NCBI RefSeq assembly: GCF_044542075.1
Contig: NZ_JBITTU010000002.1
Coordinates: 1-64,000 of the forward strand
From: Leeuwenhoekiella sp044542075
GTDB taxonomy: Bacteria > Bacteroidota > Bacteroidia > Flavobacteriales > Flavobacteriaceae
Direction of reading: 5' to 3'
DNA: 64,000 nucleotides
This document shows positions 33,873 through 43,379 of the stretch, piece after piece. Numbering within the stretch: the first letter of the stretch is position 1; every line of letters starts with the position of its first letter. Below the pieces are notes generated by a model. That model worked only from the letters and a program-made list of their open reading frames with translations. It did not search any database and had not been told where the DNA came from. The position numbers and the translations under genes are program-made.

Positions 33873-36800
33873 ATGAATATAAAGCTAAAGTACATGCTTG
33901 GGTTTGTTTTGCTTCTCTTTATGCAAGGAGTAGTAGCGCAAACCGTTACCGGTACGGTAACAGACAATACCGGTATGCCGCTTCCGGGTGCAAATGTGAT
34001 CGAGAAGGGTACAAGTAATGGTGCTTCTACAGATTTTGATGGAAACTACACTATTAACCTAACTACTGAGAACGCTGTACTTACATTTTCTTCTCTTGGT
34101 TTTCTGTCTCAAGATATTACGGTGGGCGGAAAGAATACAATTAATATGAAGATGCAGGAAGATGCACAACAACTAAGCGAAGTTGTTGTAACTGCATTAG
34201 GTATAACTAAAGATCAGCGTAAAATAGGTTACGCAGTGACCGAAGTAGGCGGAGAAGGTCTTACCCAAGCTCGTGAAACTAACGTTGCTAATGGCTTGTC
34301 TGGTAAAGTTTCTGGTCTTGTTGTAAAACAGACTAATAGTGGCCCCGGTGGTACAGCCAAGATATTACTTAGAGGTGTGGCAAGTACTGCAGGAGGTTCT
34401 ACTTCACCACTATTTGTAATTGATGGTGTACCTATGGATAATACTCAACGTGGTTCTGCGGGTGAGTGGGGTGGTTCTGATGCTGGTGATGGTATAGGAA
34501 ACATTAACCCTGATGATATTGAAAAGATGACTGTACTTAAAGGACAGTCTGCATCTGCATTATATGGGGCAAGAGCTTCTAACGGTGTTATAATGATCAC
34601 AACTAAAAAAGCTAAAAAGGGAGATTATAACATTACGTTTAATACCAATTTTACAGTTGAAGAAGCAATTGATAATACAAATTTTCAGTCTGTTTACGGT
34701 CAAGGTATTCAAGGTACAAAACCTAATAACGCATCTAGTTCTTTAGCAACCAACGATAGATCCTGGGGTGCTCGTTTAGATGGTTCAGATATTATAGGTT
34801 ATGATGGAAATACGTACTCCTATAGTAAAACTAATGATAGTTATATAGACTTCTATCAAACAGGAAATACATTTACAAATACATTATCTGTGTCTAAAGG
34901 CATTGGTGATGGGGCTTTCAGACTTTCGTTATCAAATTTAAGTTCAGAATCTATAGTTCCTAACAGTGGTTTAGACCGTATTACGGTTAATCTTACAGCA
35001 GATCAAAATATCACAGATAAATTAAATGTTTCTGCTACTGTAAATTATACAGATGAGCGCTATGATAATCAATCGTTTTTGAGTGATGGACCTAAGAATC
35101 CAAATAACTTCTTGTTTTTAGCACCTAACGTGAGTCAAAGTATTTTTGCTCCGGGATTTGATGAGAATGGTAGTGAAATTGTATTTGCTAGCAATGCATT
35201 TGCCACAAACCCATATTTTATAACAAATCAAGGTGTAAATGATCCTTCAAGAAGACGTTTAATTTCCATTTTATCAACTAAATATAGTTTTACAGATAAT
35301 ACATATGCATTACTTCGTTTAGGTAATGATACATCTAATGATAAGTTTTTTAGCGTAAATCCTTTTGGACTAGGTTATTTATCTGGTGCAAATGCGTTTG
35401 GAAGTCTTGATGGTAAAGGCCAGTCAACCCGTTCTGAACTTAACTTTGATGGGATTTTTGGTTCTACTTTTAGTTTGACTGAAGACTTTGAAGTAGATGC
35501 ACTTGTAGGGGGTACTCTAAGAAAAAATAAATTTGAAACAGTAGGAGTAAGTGGAGGACCTTTTATTTTTCCATACTTATATTCTCCTTTAAATGTTGTG
35601 AATATAGGAAGGTCATATGATTATGAAGAGAAAGAAGTTCATTCTGGTTTTTATTCATTTGATTTTAGCTATAAAAAATACTTAACGATTACAACCACTG
35701 GTAGATACGATGTATACACTACATTACCTGAAGATAATAATAGCATCTTTACACCATCGGTGACCGCTGCATTTATATTTGACGATTTCTTAAATATAGA
35801 CGCCCTTAATTTTGCGAAGTTTAGAGCATCATATGCCGTTACTAGCGGTGAACCCGGTTCTCCTTACCAAACAAGTTTTTATTATTCGGGAGGAAACTCT
35901 ATAAATGGTGTTCCTACAGGATCAACTCCTAATTCTTTACCTAACCTATTACTAAAACCTTTTACTACAGATGAGGTTGAGGCAGGATTAAATTTACAGT
36001 TTTTCAACAATCGTCTGGGATTAGATTTAGCATATTTTACTAAAACGTCTCACGATGAAATTCAGAGAGCAAATTATAGTTCAGCTTCTGGTTTTGACTC
36101 TGGTGTAGTAGCAACAGGATCTATTAGAAACCAGGGACTAGAGGTGTTACTTACCGGTACACCTATTAGAAATGAAAATTTTAGATGGAATACATCTGTG
36201 AATTTAACATCTATTAAAAATGAAGTTTTAAAAACAGATGCTAATAATAATCCTATTAATCTAGGAACAAACCGAGCCGTGACCGGCCAGGCAGTGACAG
36301 CATTTGTAGTAGGTGAGGCGGGTCCTCAAATACGTGCTTACGACTATGCTTATAATGCAGATGGCAGTATTATGTATGACTCTGAAGGTCTACCTGTAAG
36401 AGGCGAGCTAAAATCATATGGTCAAGTATTGCCTAAATTTTATGGTGGTTTCAATAACGACTTTAGTTATAAAAACTTCAATTTATCTTTCTTAGTTGAC
36501 TTCAATTATGGTAATAAGGTGCTTTCTGCTACAGAATATTACGCACGTTTTAATGGTTTAAGTAAGGCTACTTTACCGGGTCGTGAAACCGGCTTCACAA
36601 ATAATGGGGTAACTGTAGATGCACAGACATTTTATCAAACCGAGATACAACGTATAAATAGCAAAAGTGTAGTAGATGGAGATTTTATAAAACTGCGCCA
36701 ACTAACATTTGGTTATTCATTACCAGAAAGTTTATTTGAAAATATGAACTTCTTTCAAGGTGTAGATATATCATTAGTTGCACGAAACCTAGCTATTCTA

Positions 36801-36929
36801 TGGCGTAAATCAGATAATATTGATCCCGAAAGTAGTTTTGGATCAACTATAAACTTCATTGGTATTGAAGGAGGTAGTTTACCTTCCTCACGTTCTATAG
36901 GTCTGAATGTTAATTTCAAAATTAAATAA
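33873..36929 (+). CDS. SusC/RagA-family TonB-linked outer-membrane receptor
   Basis: A 1018-residue receptor. The signal peptide is 1-22 (GVVAQ). A carboxypeptidase-D-like regulatory domain covers about 24-105 (TVTGTVTDNTGMPLPGANV). The SusC signature is LSEVVVTALGI near 109-119. The plug domain (about 125-230) has FVIDGVPMDN and ASALYGARASNGVI. A long beta-barrel ends in SIGLNVNFKIK. It takes up large substrates with its SusD partner 1 base downstream and energy from TonB. The substrate is not revealed by neighbours; no glycoside hydrolase is present. No anti-sigma gene precedes it. Confidence 0.95.
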   Translation: MNIKLKYMLGFVLLLFMQGVVAQTVTGTVTDNTGMPLPGANVIEKGTSNGASTDFDGNYTINLTTENAVLTFSSLGFLSQDITVGGKNTINMKMQEDAQQLSEVVVTALGITKDQRKIGYAVTEVGGEGLTQARETNVANGLSGKVSGLVVKQTNSGPGGTAKILLRGVASTAGGSTSPLFVIDGVPMDNTQRGSAGEWGGSDAGDGIGNINPDDIEKMTVLKGQSASALYGARASNGVIMITTKKAKKGDYNITFNTNFTVEEAIDNTNFQSVYGQGIQGTKPNNASSSLATNDRSWGARLDGSDIIGYDGNTYSYSKTNDSYIDFYQTGNTFTNTLSVSKGIGDGAFRLSLSNLSSESIVPNSGLDRITVNLTADQNITDKLNVSATVNYTDERYDNQSFLSDGPKNPNNFLFLAPNVSQSIFAPGFDENGSEIVFASNAFATNPYFITNQGVNDPSRRRLISILSTKYSFTDNTYALLRLGNDTSNDKFFSVNPFGLGYLSGANAFGSLDGKGQSTRSELNFDGIFGSTFSLTEDFEVDALVGGTLRKNKFETVGVSGGPFIFPYLYSPLNVVNIGRSYDYEEKEVHSGFYSFDFSYKKYLTITTTGRYDVYTTLPEDNNSIFTPSVTAAFIFDDFLNIDALNFAKFRASYAVTSGEPGSPYQTSFYYSGGNSINGVPTGSTPNSLPNLLLKPFTTDEVEAGLNLQFFNNRLGLDLAYFTKTSHDEIQRANYSSASGFDSGVVATGSIRNQGLEVLLTGTPIRNENFRWNTSVNLTSIKNEVLKTDANNNPINLGTNRAVTGQAVTAFVVGEAGPQIRAYDYAYNADGSIMYDSEGLPVRGELKSYGQVLPKFYGGFNNDFSYKNFNLSFLVDFNYGNKVLSATEYYARFNGLSKATLPGRETGFTNNGVTVDAQTFYQTEIQRINSKSVVDGDFIKLRQLTFGYSLPESLFENMNFFQGVDISLVARNLAILWRKSDNIDPESSFGSTINFIGIEGGSLPSSRSIGLNVNFKIK

Positions 36930-36930
36930 A

Positions 36931-38529
36931 ATGAAAAAATATATAAAAATAGCAGCAGCTGCACTAGTTCTGGGCTTGGGCTCTTGTGATAGTGATTTTA
37001 CAGATGTAAATACAGATCCTGATAAGGCATCAGAAGAAATTTTTGATCCTAATCTTATTTTACCAGACGCAATTTATAAGTATGCTAATAGTACTGTAGG
37101 ATACCGTGGCCCTGTATTATTTCAATCTATGTGGGTACAATTAATGGCTTCTACATCTACGGTTGCTAATTATTACAGCAATGCAGACAAATATGTGCCT
37201 ACAGGTAGTACAAATGATTATGCAGGTCGTATCTGGGAAGATAATTATAGAGTGGCATCTGAAGTAGCAGAAATGTCGCGCCTTTCAGACTTAAAAGGAT
37301 TTGAAAATCTTTCTAAAATAGGAGTTATTGTTAAAGTGATGTCTTTTGCATATATGTCTGATATTTATGGAGACATACCTTTTTCTGAAGCATTACAACT
37401 TCAATCAGGCATTTCAAGACCTATTTATGACAAGCAGGAAGATGTTTATCCTCAATTATTAATAGACTTAGATACTGCCATAAGCGGTTTAGATGATTCT
37501 GGAGATAAGCCTACTAGCGATATAATTTATGAAGGAGATATTGCTAAATGGAAAAAATTTGGTTATTCTTTAATGCTAAAAATGGCTATGCGTTTAGTTG
37601 AGGTTGATGAGACCTTAGCTCAGACTTATATTGAGAAAGCAGCAGCAGGTGGTGTATTTGCATCAGCAGATGATGAGGCTGTTATAGCTACAGATAATTC
37701 TACAGGTTTTAATAATGGTAATGCCGCTGCTTTAGGTACAGCAGCAGACCTTTATGAGGTTAGATGGTCTGATGTAATGATAGACTTTTTAAAATCTACA
37801 GATGACCCTAGATTATCTATTATAGCAGAAGTTCCTCAAGCAGGCTTAGCTGCAAATCAAACCTTTGGTCTTGCAGGTAACTCTGCACCGGCAAATCAAT
37901 TAGGTTTACCAAATGGTTTTGATATTAACGGTGGAGCAACAGATATTTCTACTACAACAAACTACCCGGGCCCTACAGGAACAGGAGATGATACAGCGGT
38001 TATAGGAGCTTATTCTAGACCCACAGGAATGTATAGAAACCTTAATGCGCCTATTTTTATTCTTACCTATGCAGAAACACAACTTCTGTTAGCTGAGGCA
38101 GCAGTGAGAGGGTACAATGTATCAGGCACAGCTTCTAGTTATTATGCTAATGCCCTTACGGGCGCACTTACTACTATAGGTAAATTTGGAGGAGGTACTA
38201 TTGCACCGGGAGTTATAACAACTTACGCTACAGATAATCCGTTAGATCTTTCTTCTGAAGAAGCATCATTAGAAATGATAAATACGCAGTACTGGGCAAC
38301 AACCGGTCTATTAGGTAATTTTGTAGAATCCTGGTCTAACTGGAGAAGATCTAACTATCCAGTTTTACAACCTGTTAATTATGTAGGTAATTTTTCTCAG
38401 GGAATGATTCCTGTGAGACAGATATATCCTTCTTCAGAATCAACTAATAATCCTGAAAACTATAATACAGCTGCATCAGGTATGGGTGGAGACACCTGGA
38501 CTGTAAAAGTATGGTGGGATGTTAATTAA
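36931..38529 (+). CDS. SusD/RagB-family lipoprotein (SusD-like_2 type)
   Basis: The start at 36931 (ATG after the SusC stop) is preferred over an upstream in-frame ATG at 36907 inside SusC, because it gives a proper SPII signal with lipobox LGLGSC (C19). The 532-residue protein shows the SusD-like_2 pattern: SDFTDVNTDPDKAS, MSDIYGDIPFSEAL, KWKKFGYSLMLKMAMRL and LTYAETQLLLAEAAVRG. It binds the substrate at the cell surface for SusC. A strong terminator follows at 38568. Confidence 0.93.
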   Translation: MKKYIKIAAAALVLGLGSCDSDFTDVNTDPDKASEEIFDPNLILPDAIYKYANSTVGYRGPVLFQSMWVQLMASTSTVANYYSNADKYVPTGSTNDYAGRIWEDNYRVASEVAEMSRLSDLKGFENLSKIGVIVKVMSFAYMSDIYGDIPFSEALQLQSGISRPIYDKQEDVYPQLLIDLDTAISGLDDSGDKPTSDIIYEGDIAKWKKFGYSLMLKMAMRLVEVDETLAQTYIEKAAAGGVFASADDEAVIATDNSTGFNNGNAAALGTAADLYEVRWSDVMIDFLKSTDDPRLSIIAEVPQAGLAANQTFGLAGNSAPANQLGLPNGFDINGGATDISTTTNYPGPTGTGDDTAVIGAYSRPTGMYRNLNAPIFILTYAETQLLLAEAAVRGYNVSGTASSYYANALTGALTTIGKFGGGTIAPGVITTYATDNPLDLSSEEASLEMINTQYWATTGLLGNFVESWSNWRRSNYPVLQPVNYVGNFSQGMIPVRQIYPSSESTNNPENYNTAASGMGGDTWTVKVWWDVN

Positions 38530-38567
38530 TAAACGTCTTCTTGCGATTACTTTATAATTAAGATTTC

Positions 38568-38595
38568 AAAGGAGGGCGGCAGCCCTCCTTTTTTT
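38568..38595 (+). terminator. Strong terminator after SusD
   Basis: A 10-bp stem AAAGGAGGGC / GCCCTCCTTT with a GGCA loop and a T-run. It separates SusCD from the ASPIC/FG-GAP gene at 38626. Confidence 0.9.
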
Positions 38596-38625
38596 ATAAA
38601 TTAGACTTTAAATAATTGTTTTGAT

Positions 38626-41600
38626 ATGAAATGTAGAGTACTATTATTTGGGATGTTGACTGCCACTTTTCTTTTTTCAGTTAAAAACTTAAATGCACAA
38701 TCGTCTGCACTTTTTGATCTTTTACCCCCAGCAAAGACAGGAGTGAATTTTATAAATAATGTAAACGACTCACAGACTAAAAATATATTGATCTATGCAA
38801 ATTTTTATGGTGGAGCAGGAGTGGGTGTCATTGATATCAATAATGATGGTCTGCAGGATCTCTTTTTTGCAGGTAATCTGGTATCAAATGTGCTTTATCT
38901 AAATGAAGGAAATTTTAAATTTCAGGATATCACTAATGAGGCAGGAATTATATTTGATGGAGGCTGGTCAACCGGTGTAACTGTTGCAGATGTCAATAAT
39001 GATGGCTATGATGATATTTACGTAAGTAGAGAATTGTATGATAATGAGCCAGATTTAAGAGCTAACTTACTTTACATAAATAACCAGGATAACACCTTTA
39101 CTGAAAAAGCAGAATTATATGGTGTTGCAGACAAACAGCGTACACGACACGCTACTTTTTTAGATTATAATAAGGATGGGTTTCTTGATCTTTTCTTGTT
39201 AACACAGCCTCCTAATCCCGGCAGTTATTCCCCATATTCTGGTGCAGATTTAAAGAAGCAGGAGTATCATATAAAACTTTATAAAAATATAAACGGACAA
39301 TTTTTTGAAGAGGTTTCTGAACAAGCAGGAGTTGCAATTTCAGGATTTCCTAACGGTGTTTCTGCAAGCGATTTAAATAATGATGGTTGGACAGATCTGT
39401 ACGTTTCTAACGACTTTGCTGCACCAGATTTTCTATTTATTAATAATAAAGATGGCAGCTTTACAAATAAAATGGAAGATGCATTTATGCATATTCCCTA
39501 TTACAGTATGGGCGTTGATGTAGCTGATTTAAATAATGATAACTTACTAGATGTCTTTGTAGTAGATATGGTAGCTAAAGACAATTTTAGACTTAAATCA
39601 AACATGAGCGGGATGAACCCCAAGTCGTTTTGGAAAGTTGTTGACAATGGTGGTTATTATCAATATATGTATAATACAGTACAACTCTCTAATGGTAACG
39701 GAAGTTTTAGTGATATTGGTCAATATACCGGTATGGCAGCGACAGATTGGAGTTGGGCAAATTTAATTGCAGATTTTGATAATGATGGCTTAAAAGATGC
39801 CTATGTCACAAACGGATTATTAAGAGATATTCGTAATACAGATGCAGATAAAGCAGTTGCAGCTCATGTAAATAAAGTGAGTTACGATTGGGTTCAAAAA
39901 CATCCAGATGGGGGTGGTATAACCTCTATTTGGGATATTCTAAAAATTGAAGATGTTTTGAAGCTTATTCCATCTAAGCCTCTAGAAAATTTCGCATTTA
40001 AAAATAAAGGTAATCTCAACTTTGAAGAATCTCAAAAGAATTGGGGTCTCGATCAAGTTTCATTTTCTAATGGTGCTGCATATGTTGACTTAGACAATGA
40101 TGGTGACCTTGATCTTGTTGTAAATAACATTAATACAGAGGCTTTTATCTACAGAAATAATTCAGATAAAAAAGAGGCTTCTAATTACATACGAATTAAA
40201 CCTGTGGATTCTCTGAATACAACGATTCTTGGCACTCGGGTAACGTTGTATAATGGTGAACACTCACAACTACAAGAAATGACTAATGTACGTGGTATCT
40301 ATTCTACTAGTGAGCAGGTAGCACATTTTGGGCTGGGTTCAATAACTGTAGTAGATAGCGTTATAGTCAATTGGCCTAGCGGAAAAGAATCTCGTCTGTA
40401 TAATTTACAAGCAAATCAACAAATTACTGTTGATATGCAATATGCCAAAAATATTTTACCTAGAGCGGAAACTTTCAAAGCTTCAAAAACATATTTTCAA
40501 GATGTAACATCAACTTTTCCTTTGCAAATTAAAACACCTGAAAATAGTTATGATGATTTTGAAGAACAAGTTTTACTCCCTCATAAATTATCGCAATTTG
40601 GTCCGGCCTTAGCAAAGGGAGATTTTAATAATGATGGTCTTGAAGATATTTTTGTAGGTGGAGCTTCCGGTATTTCTGCTTCTTTATTTAAACAAACTAA
40701 AGAAGGTAGCTTTATTAAGGTAATAGCTAAAGATTTAGAGGCAGATCTAGCACATGAAGATCTAGATGCCTTATTTGTAGATATCAACGGCGATGGCTTT
40801 TTAGATCTTTATGTAGTGAGTGGCGGTAATGAAAAAGATGCTGGAGATTCTTTTTATGAAGATCGTTTTTATTTAAACGACACTCGAGGAAATTTTTTGA
40901 AAAGTAGTGTGGCAAATTCAGGTTTAGAAAGTGGGTCTAAGGTTATTTCGGGAGATTATGATGGGGATGGAGATTTAGATTTATTTGTAGGAGGGAGGTT
41001 AAAGCCACACCAATACCCGCTTCCCGCAACCAGTGCACTTTTAATTAATGAAAATGGAGTATTACGTAATGGAACTTCAGAATTTGCTCCGCAGTTAAAA
41101 GATTTGGGTATGGTTACAGATGCCGTATTTACAGATTTTGATAAAGATGGAGATTTAGATTTACTTGTCGTAGGCGAGTGGATGCCAATAACTTTATTTG
41201 AAAATATAAATAATAGACTAATAAAAAAGGTGGATGAAACCTTAGCGGCTACATCAGGGTGGTGGTTTAGTATTGAAAAAGCAGACTTTGATAATGATGG
41301 AGATGATGATTATATATTAGGTAATTTGGGTAAAAATTATAAGTATCAGACCGTAGCCTCAAAACCCTTTGATATCTATTACAACGATTTTGACGACAAT
41401 GGAAAAGGCGATATAGTGTTGGGTTACTATGACGGTGACAAGCATTATCCTCTACGCGGTTTTTCCTGTTCTTCAGAACAAATCCCCAGCCTTAAAACCG
41501 AAATAAAAAAGTATGATATATTTGCTTCTTTAGAGATTGACGAGGTTTATGGAAAGGGGGAGTTGGAGAACTCTCTACATTATATATCAAATACGTTTGC

Positions 41601-41961
41601 TTCTGTGTATTTAGAAAATAAGAATAACTCGTTTGTAATTCACGAATTACCAGTTGCCGCACAACTCGCTCCTATAACTGATATTGTGATATCAGATTTT
41701 AATGTAGATGGAAAATTAGATGCAGTTGTAGCCGGAAATATGTTTGGTTCAGAAATAGAGACACCCCGCGCAGACAGTGGTACCGGTGTTTTACTTTTAG
41801 GCGATGGCCTCGGTAATTTTAAATCAGAAAGTATTCAAACATCAGGGTTCTTTGCAAGGGGAGACGTGAAAAAACTACTGCCTATACGAATTAAAGAGAG
41901 CGATTATATTCTTGTAGGTAATAATAATGATAAACTTCAGGTGTTTAAAACTTCAGACTAA
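38626..41961 (+). CDS. Exported FG-GAP/VCBS and ASPIC/UnbV-domain protein (CRTAC1-like)
   Basis: A 1111-residue protein with a signal peptide (1-24, ending LNAQ). Many FG-GAP-type repeats with Ca-binding loops are seen in two blocks (about 60-430 and 660-1100), for example DINNDGLQD, DVNNDGYDD, DLDNDGDLD and DKDGDLD. Between them is an ASPIC/UnbV module (about 528-605: LGTRVTLYNGE, VHFGLG-like AHFGLG, VNWPSGKESR). Such proteins form surface beta-propellers and very often sit next to a SusCD pair in Flavobacteria. The partner function is unknown. Confidence 0.9.
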   Translation: MKCRVLLFGMLTATFLFSVKNLNAQSSALFDLLPPAKTGVNFINNVNDSQTKNILIYANFYGGAGVGVIDINNDGLQDLFFAGNLVSNVLYLNEGNFKFQDITNEAGIIFDGGWSTGVTVADVNNDGYDDIYVSRELYDNEPDLRANLLYINNQDNTFTEKAELYGVADKQRTRHATFLDYNKDGFLDLFLLTQPPNPGSYSPYSGADLKKQEYHIKLYKNINGQFFEEVSEQAGVAISGFPNGVSASDLNNDGWTDLYVSNDFAAPDFLFINNKDGSFTNKMEDAFMHIPYYSMGVDVADLNNDNLLDVFVVDMVAKDNFRLKSNMSGMNPKSFWKVVDNGGYYQYMYNTVQLSNGNGSFSDIGQYTGMAATDWSWANLIADFDNDGLKDAYVTNGLLRDIRNTDADKAVAAHVNKVSYDWVQKHPDGGGITSIWDILKIEDVLKLIPSKPLENFAFKNKGNLNFEESQKNWGLDQVSFSNGAAYVDLDNDGDLDLVVNNINTEAFIYRNNSDKKEASNYIRIKPVDSLNTTILGTRVTLYNGEHSQLQEMTNVRGIYSTSEQVAHFGLGSITVVDSVIVNWPSGKESRLYNLQANQQITVDMQYAKNILPRAETFKASKTYFQDVTSTFPLQIKTPENSYDDFEEQVLLPHKLSQFGPALAKGDFNNDGLEDIFVGGASGISASLFKQTKEGSFIKVIAKDLEADLAHEDLDALFVDINGDGFLDLYVVSGGNEKDAGDSFYEDRFYLNDTRGNFLKSSVANSGLESGSKVISGDYDGDGDLDLFVGGRLKPHQYPLPATSALLINENGVLRNGTSEFAPQLKDLGMVTDAVFTDFDKDGDLDLLVVGEWMPITLFENINNRLIKKVDETLAATSGWWFSIEKADFDNDGDDDYILGNLGKNYKYQTVASKPFDIYYNDFDDNGKGDIVLGYYDGDKHYPLRGFSCSSEQIPSLKTEIKKYDIFASLEIDEVYGKGELENSLHYISNTFASVYLENKNNSFVIHELPVAAQLAPITDIVISDFNVDGKLDAVVAGNMFGSEIETPRADSGTGVLLLGDGLGNFKSESIQTSGFFARGDVKKLLPIRIKESDYILVGNNNDKLQVFKTSD

Positions 41962-41982
41962 TATTAAGCGTCTTTGTAAAGC

Positions 41983-42017
41983 AAAAAAATCCCCTTATTC
42001 ACGAGACTAAGGGGATT
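41983..42017. terminator. Bidirectional terminator
   Basis: A perfect 10-bp stem AATCCCCTTA (41988-41997) / TAAGGGGATT (42008-42017). Seven A on the left supply the U-run for the minus-strand gene at 42041; on the plus strand the T-run is interrupted. Confidence 0.82.
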
Positions 42018-42040
42018 ATTAATTTTGAGTAGATGGGTAT

Positions 42041-43183
42041 TTAACTTTCGCCCAAAAGCTCCTGCATTTTTGTTTGAAGAGCTTCTCCTCTGAGATTTTT
42101 TTCGATGATAATACCATTCTCGTCAATTAAATAAGTCGCCGGTATAGCACTTACTCCATATTTACGAGCTACAGGATCCTGCCATTCCATTAAATTAGAA
42201 ACGTGAAACCAGTTCATCTGATCATTCTCAATAGCGGTCAACCATTTTTCTTTAGCTTCTGCGCGGTCAAGTGAAACGCTAATAATATTTAGTCCTTTCT
42301 CGTGGTATTTATTATATACTGCAACTACATTGGGGTTTTCTTCACGACACGGCTTACACCAGCTTGCCCAGAAATCTATAATTGTATATTTTTTACCCAT
42401 AGCTTCAATTAAAGACAATTGAGAACCTTCTGGGGTGGGAGCAGTAAAATCTGGCGCTTTGTTACCCACTTCCGCCTGAGCTGCAGCTGTTTCTGCAGCC
42501 TTAAGCTGAGCAATCATTTCGTTTAATTTTACACCTTTGTCTGCTTCTTGAAGACTCTTATCAAGACTATTAAATAGGCGTTCAGCTTCGGTTGCCTCTA
42601 TAATACGTGTACCTACCAGGTCAGATAAAATAATGACACTTACAAATTCACTAGGGTGCTCTTCAACTAATTTTATACGTCTGCGTTTATCTGCGTTGTT
42701 AATGGCTTCAAACTCATTACGAATAACAGCAACTTTAGTGGTGTCCCCACTTTGCATAGCCATAGATCCTTCTTGTTGTAGTTTTTGTTTCTCTTTATTA
42801 GAGCTTACTACATCATCATAGTAAACTTTAAAAAAGTCATTCTCTGCGCCACCTTTAATTTTAGAAGTATAAAGACTGTCTTTATACGCATCTACGGTAA
42901 TCTCTAGATTTTCAGCAATAAGAATAATATTGCCTTGTAAATTTTCAAAACTTAGAATTAGCATTTCTGGACTACTTACCTGTTCTGGGTCAAAACTAAA
43001 TTTACCCTCTTTGACTACGGTAGTATCTACATTCGCAAGTCTATTGTTTTCATCTATTTTTTGAAGAAATACGTTAGTACCATTTTCAATATCTGGAGTA
43101 GTACCAATGATCTTAAAATCAGCCTCTTTAGTACAAGATATAAGTAATAGCGCAGCCGCTAATACTAAACAAAATTTGTTCAT
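42041..43183 (-). CDS. TlpA-like thioredoxin lipoprotein with DUF4369 domain
   Basis: A 380-residue lipoprotein (lipobox C17, LLISC). The N-terminal half is a DUF4369-type domain (FKIIGTTPDIENGTNVFLQK). A helical middle follows. The C-terminal thioredoxin domain (about 240-378) has the active site WCKPC near 275 and IDFWASW, and the cis-Pro segment SAIPATYLID. It probably reduces disulfides in the periplasm or outer-membrane face. It stands alone between convergent and divergent neighbours. Confidence 0.9.
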   Translation of the reverse strand: MNKFCLVLAAALLLISCTKEADFKIIGTTPDIENGTNVFLQKIDENNRLANVDTTVVKEGKFSFDPEQVSSPEMLILSFENLQGNIILIAENLEITVDAYKDSLYTSKIKGGAENDFFKVYYDDVVSSNKEKQKLQQEGSMAMQSGDTTKVAVIRNEFEAINNADKRRRIKLVEEHPSEFVSVIILSDLVGTRIIEATEAERLFNSLDKSLQEADKGVKLNEMIAQLKAAETAAAQAEVGNKAPDFTAPTPEGSQLSLIEAMGKKYTIIDFWASWCKPCREENPNVVAVYNKYHEKGLNIISVSLDRAEAKEKWLTAIENDQMNWFHVSNLMEWQDPVARKYGVSAIPATYLIDENGIIIEKNLRGEALQTKMQELLGES

Positions 43184-43379
43184 TTGTTAATTTTTAAATT
43201 AAGGCTGCAATATACGGGATTTTGTAATTTTTTAAGGGTGATAGCTAGTGTTTTAGTTTAGGCTCGATTTTTGAAAAGAATACAACTACTATTTGTAAGT
43301 TTAATTGTTTGTTAAAGACTAACTTCAGAAGTATTTTCATTAAAATTTTGATTACTTTATATATATAATTGTGTTGAAC

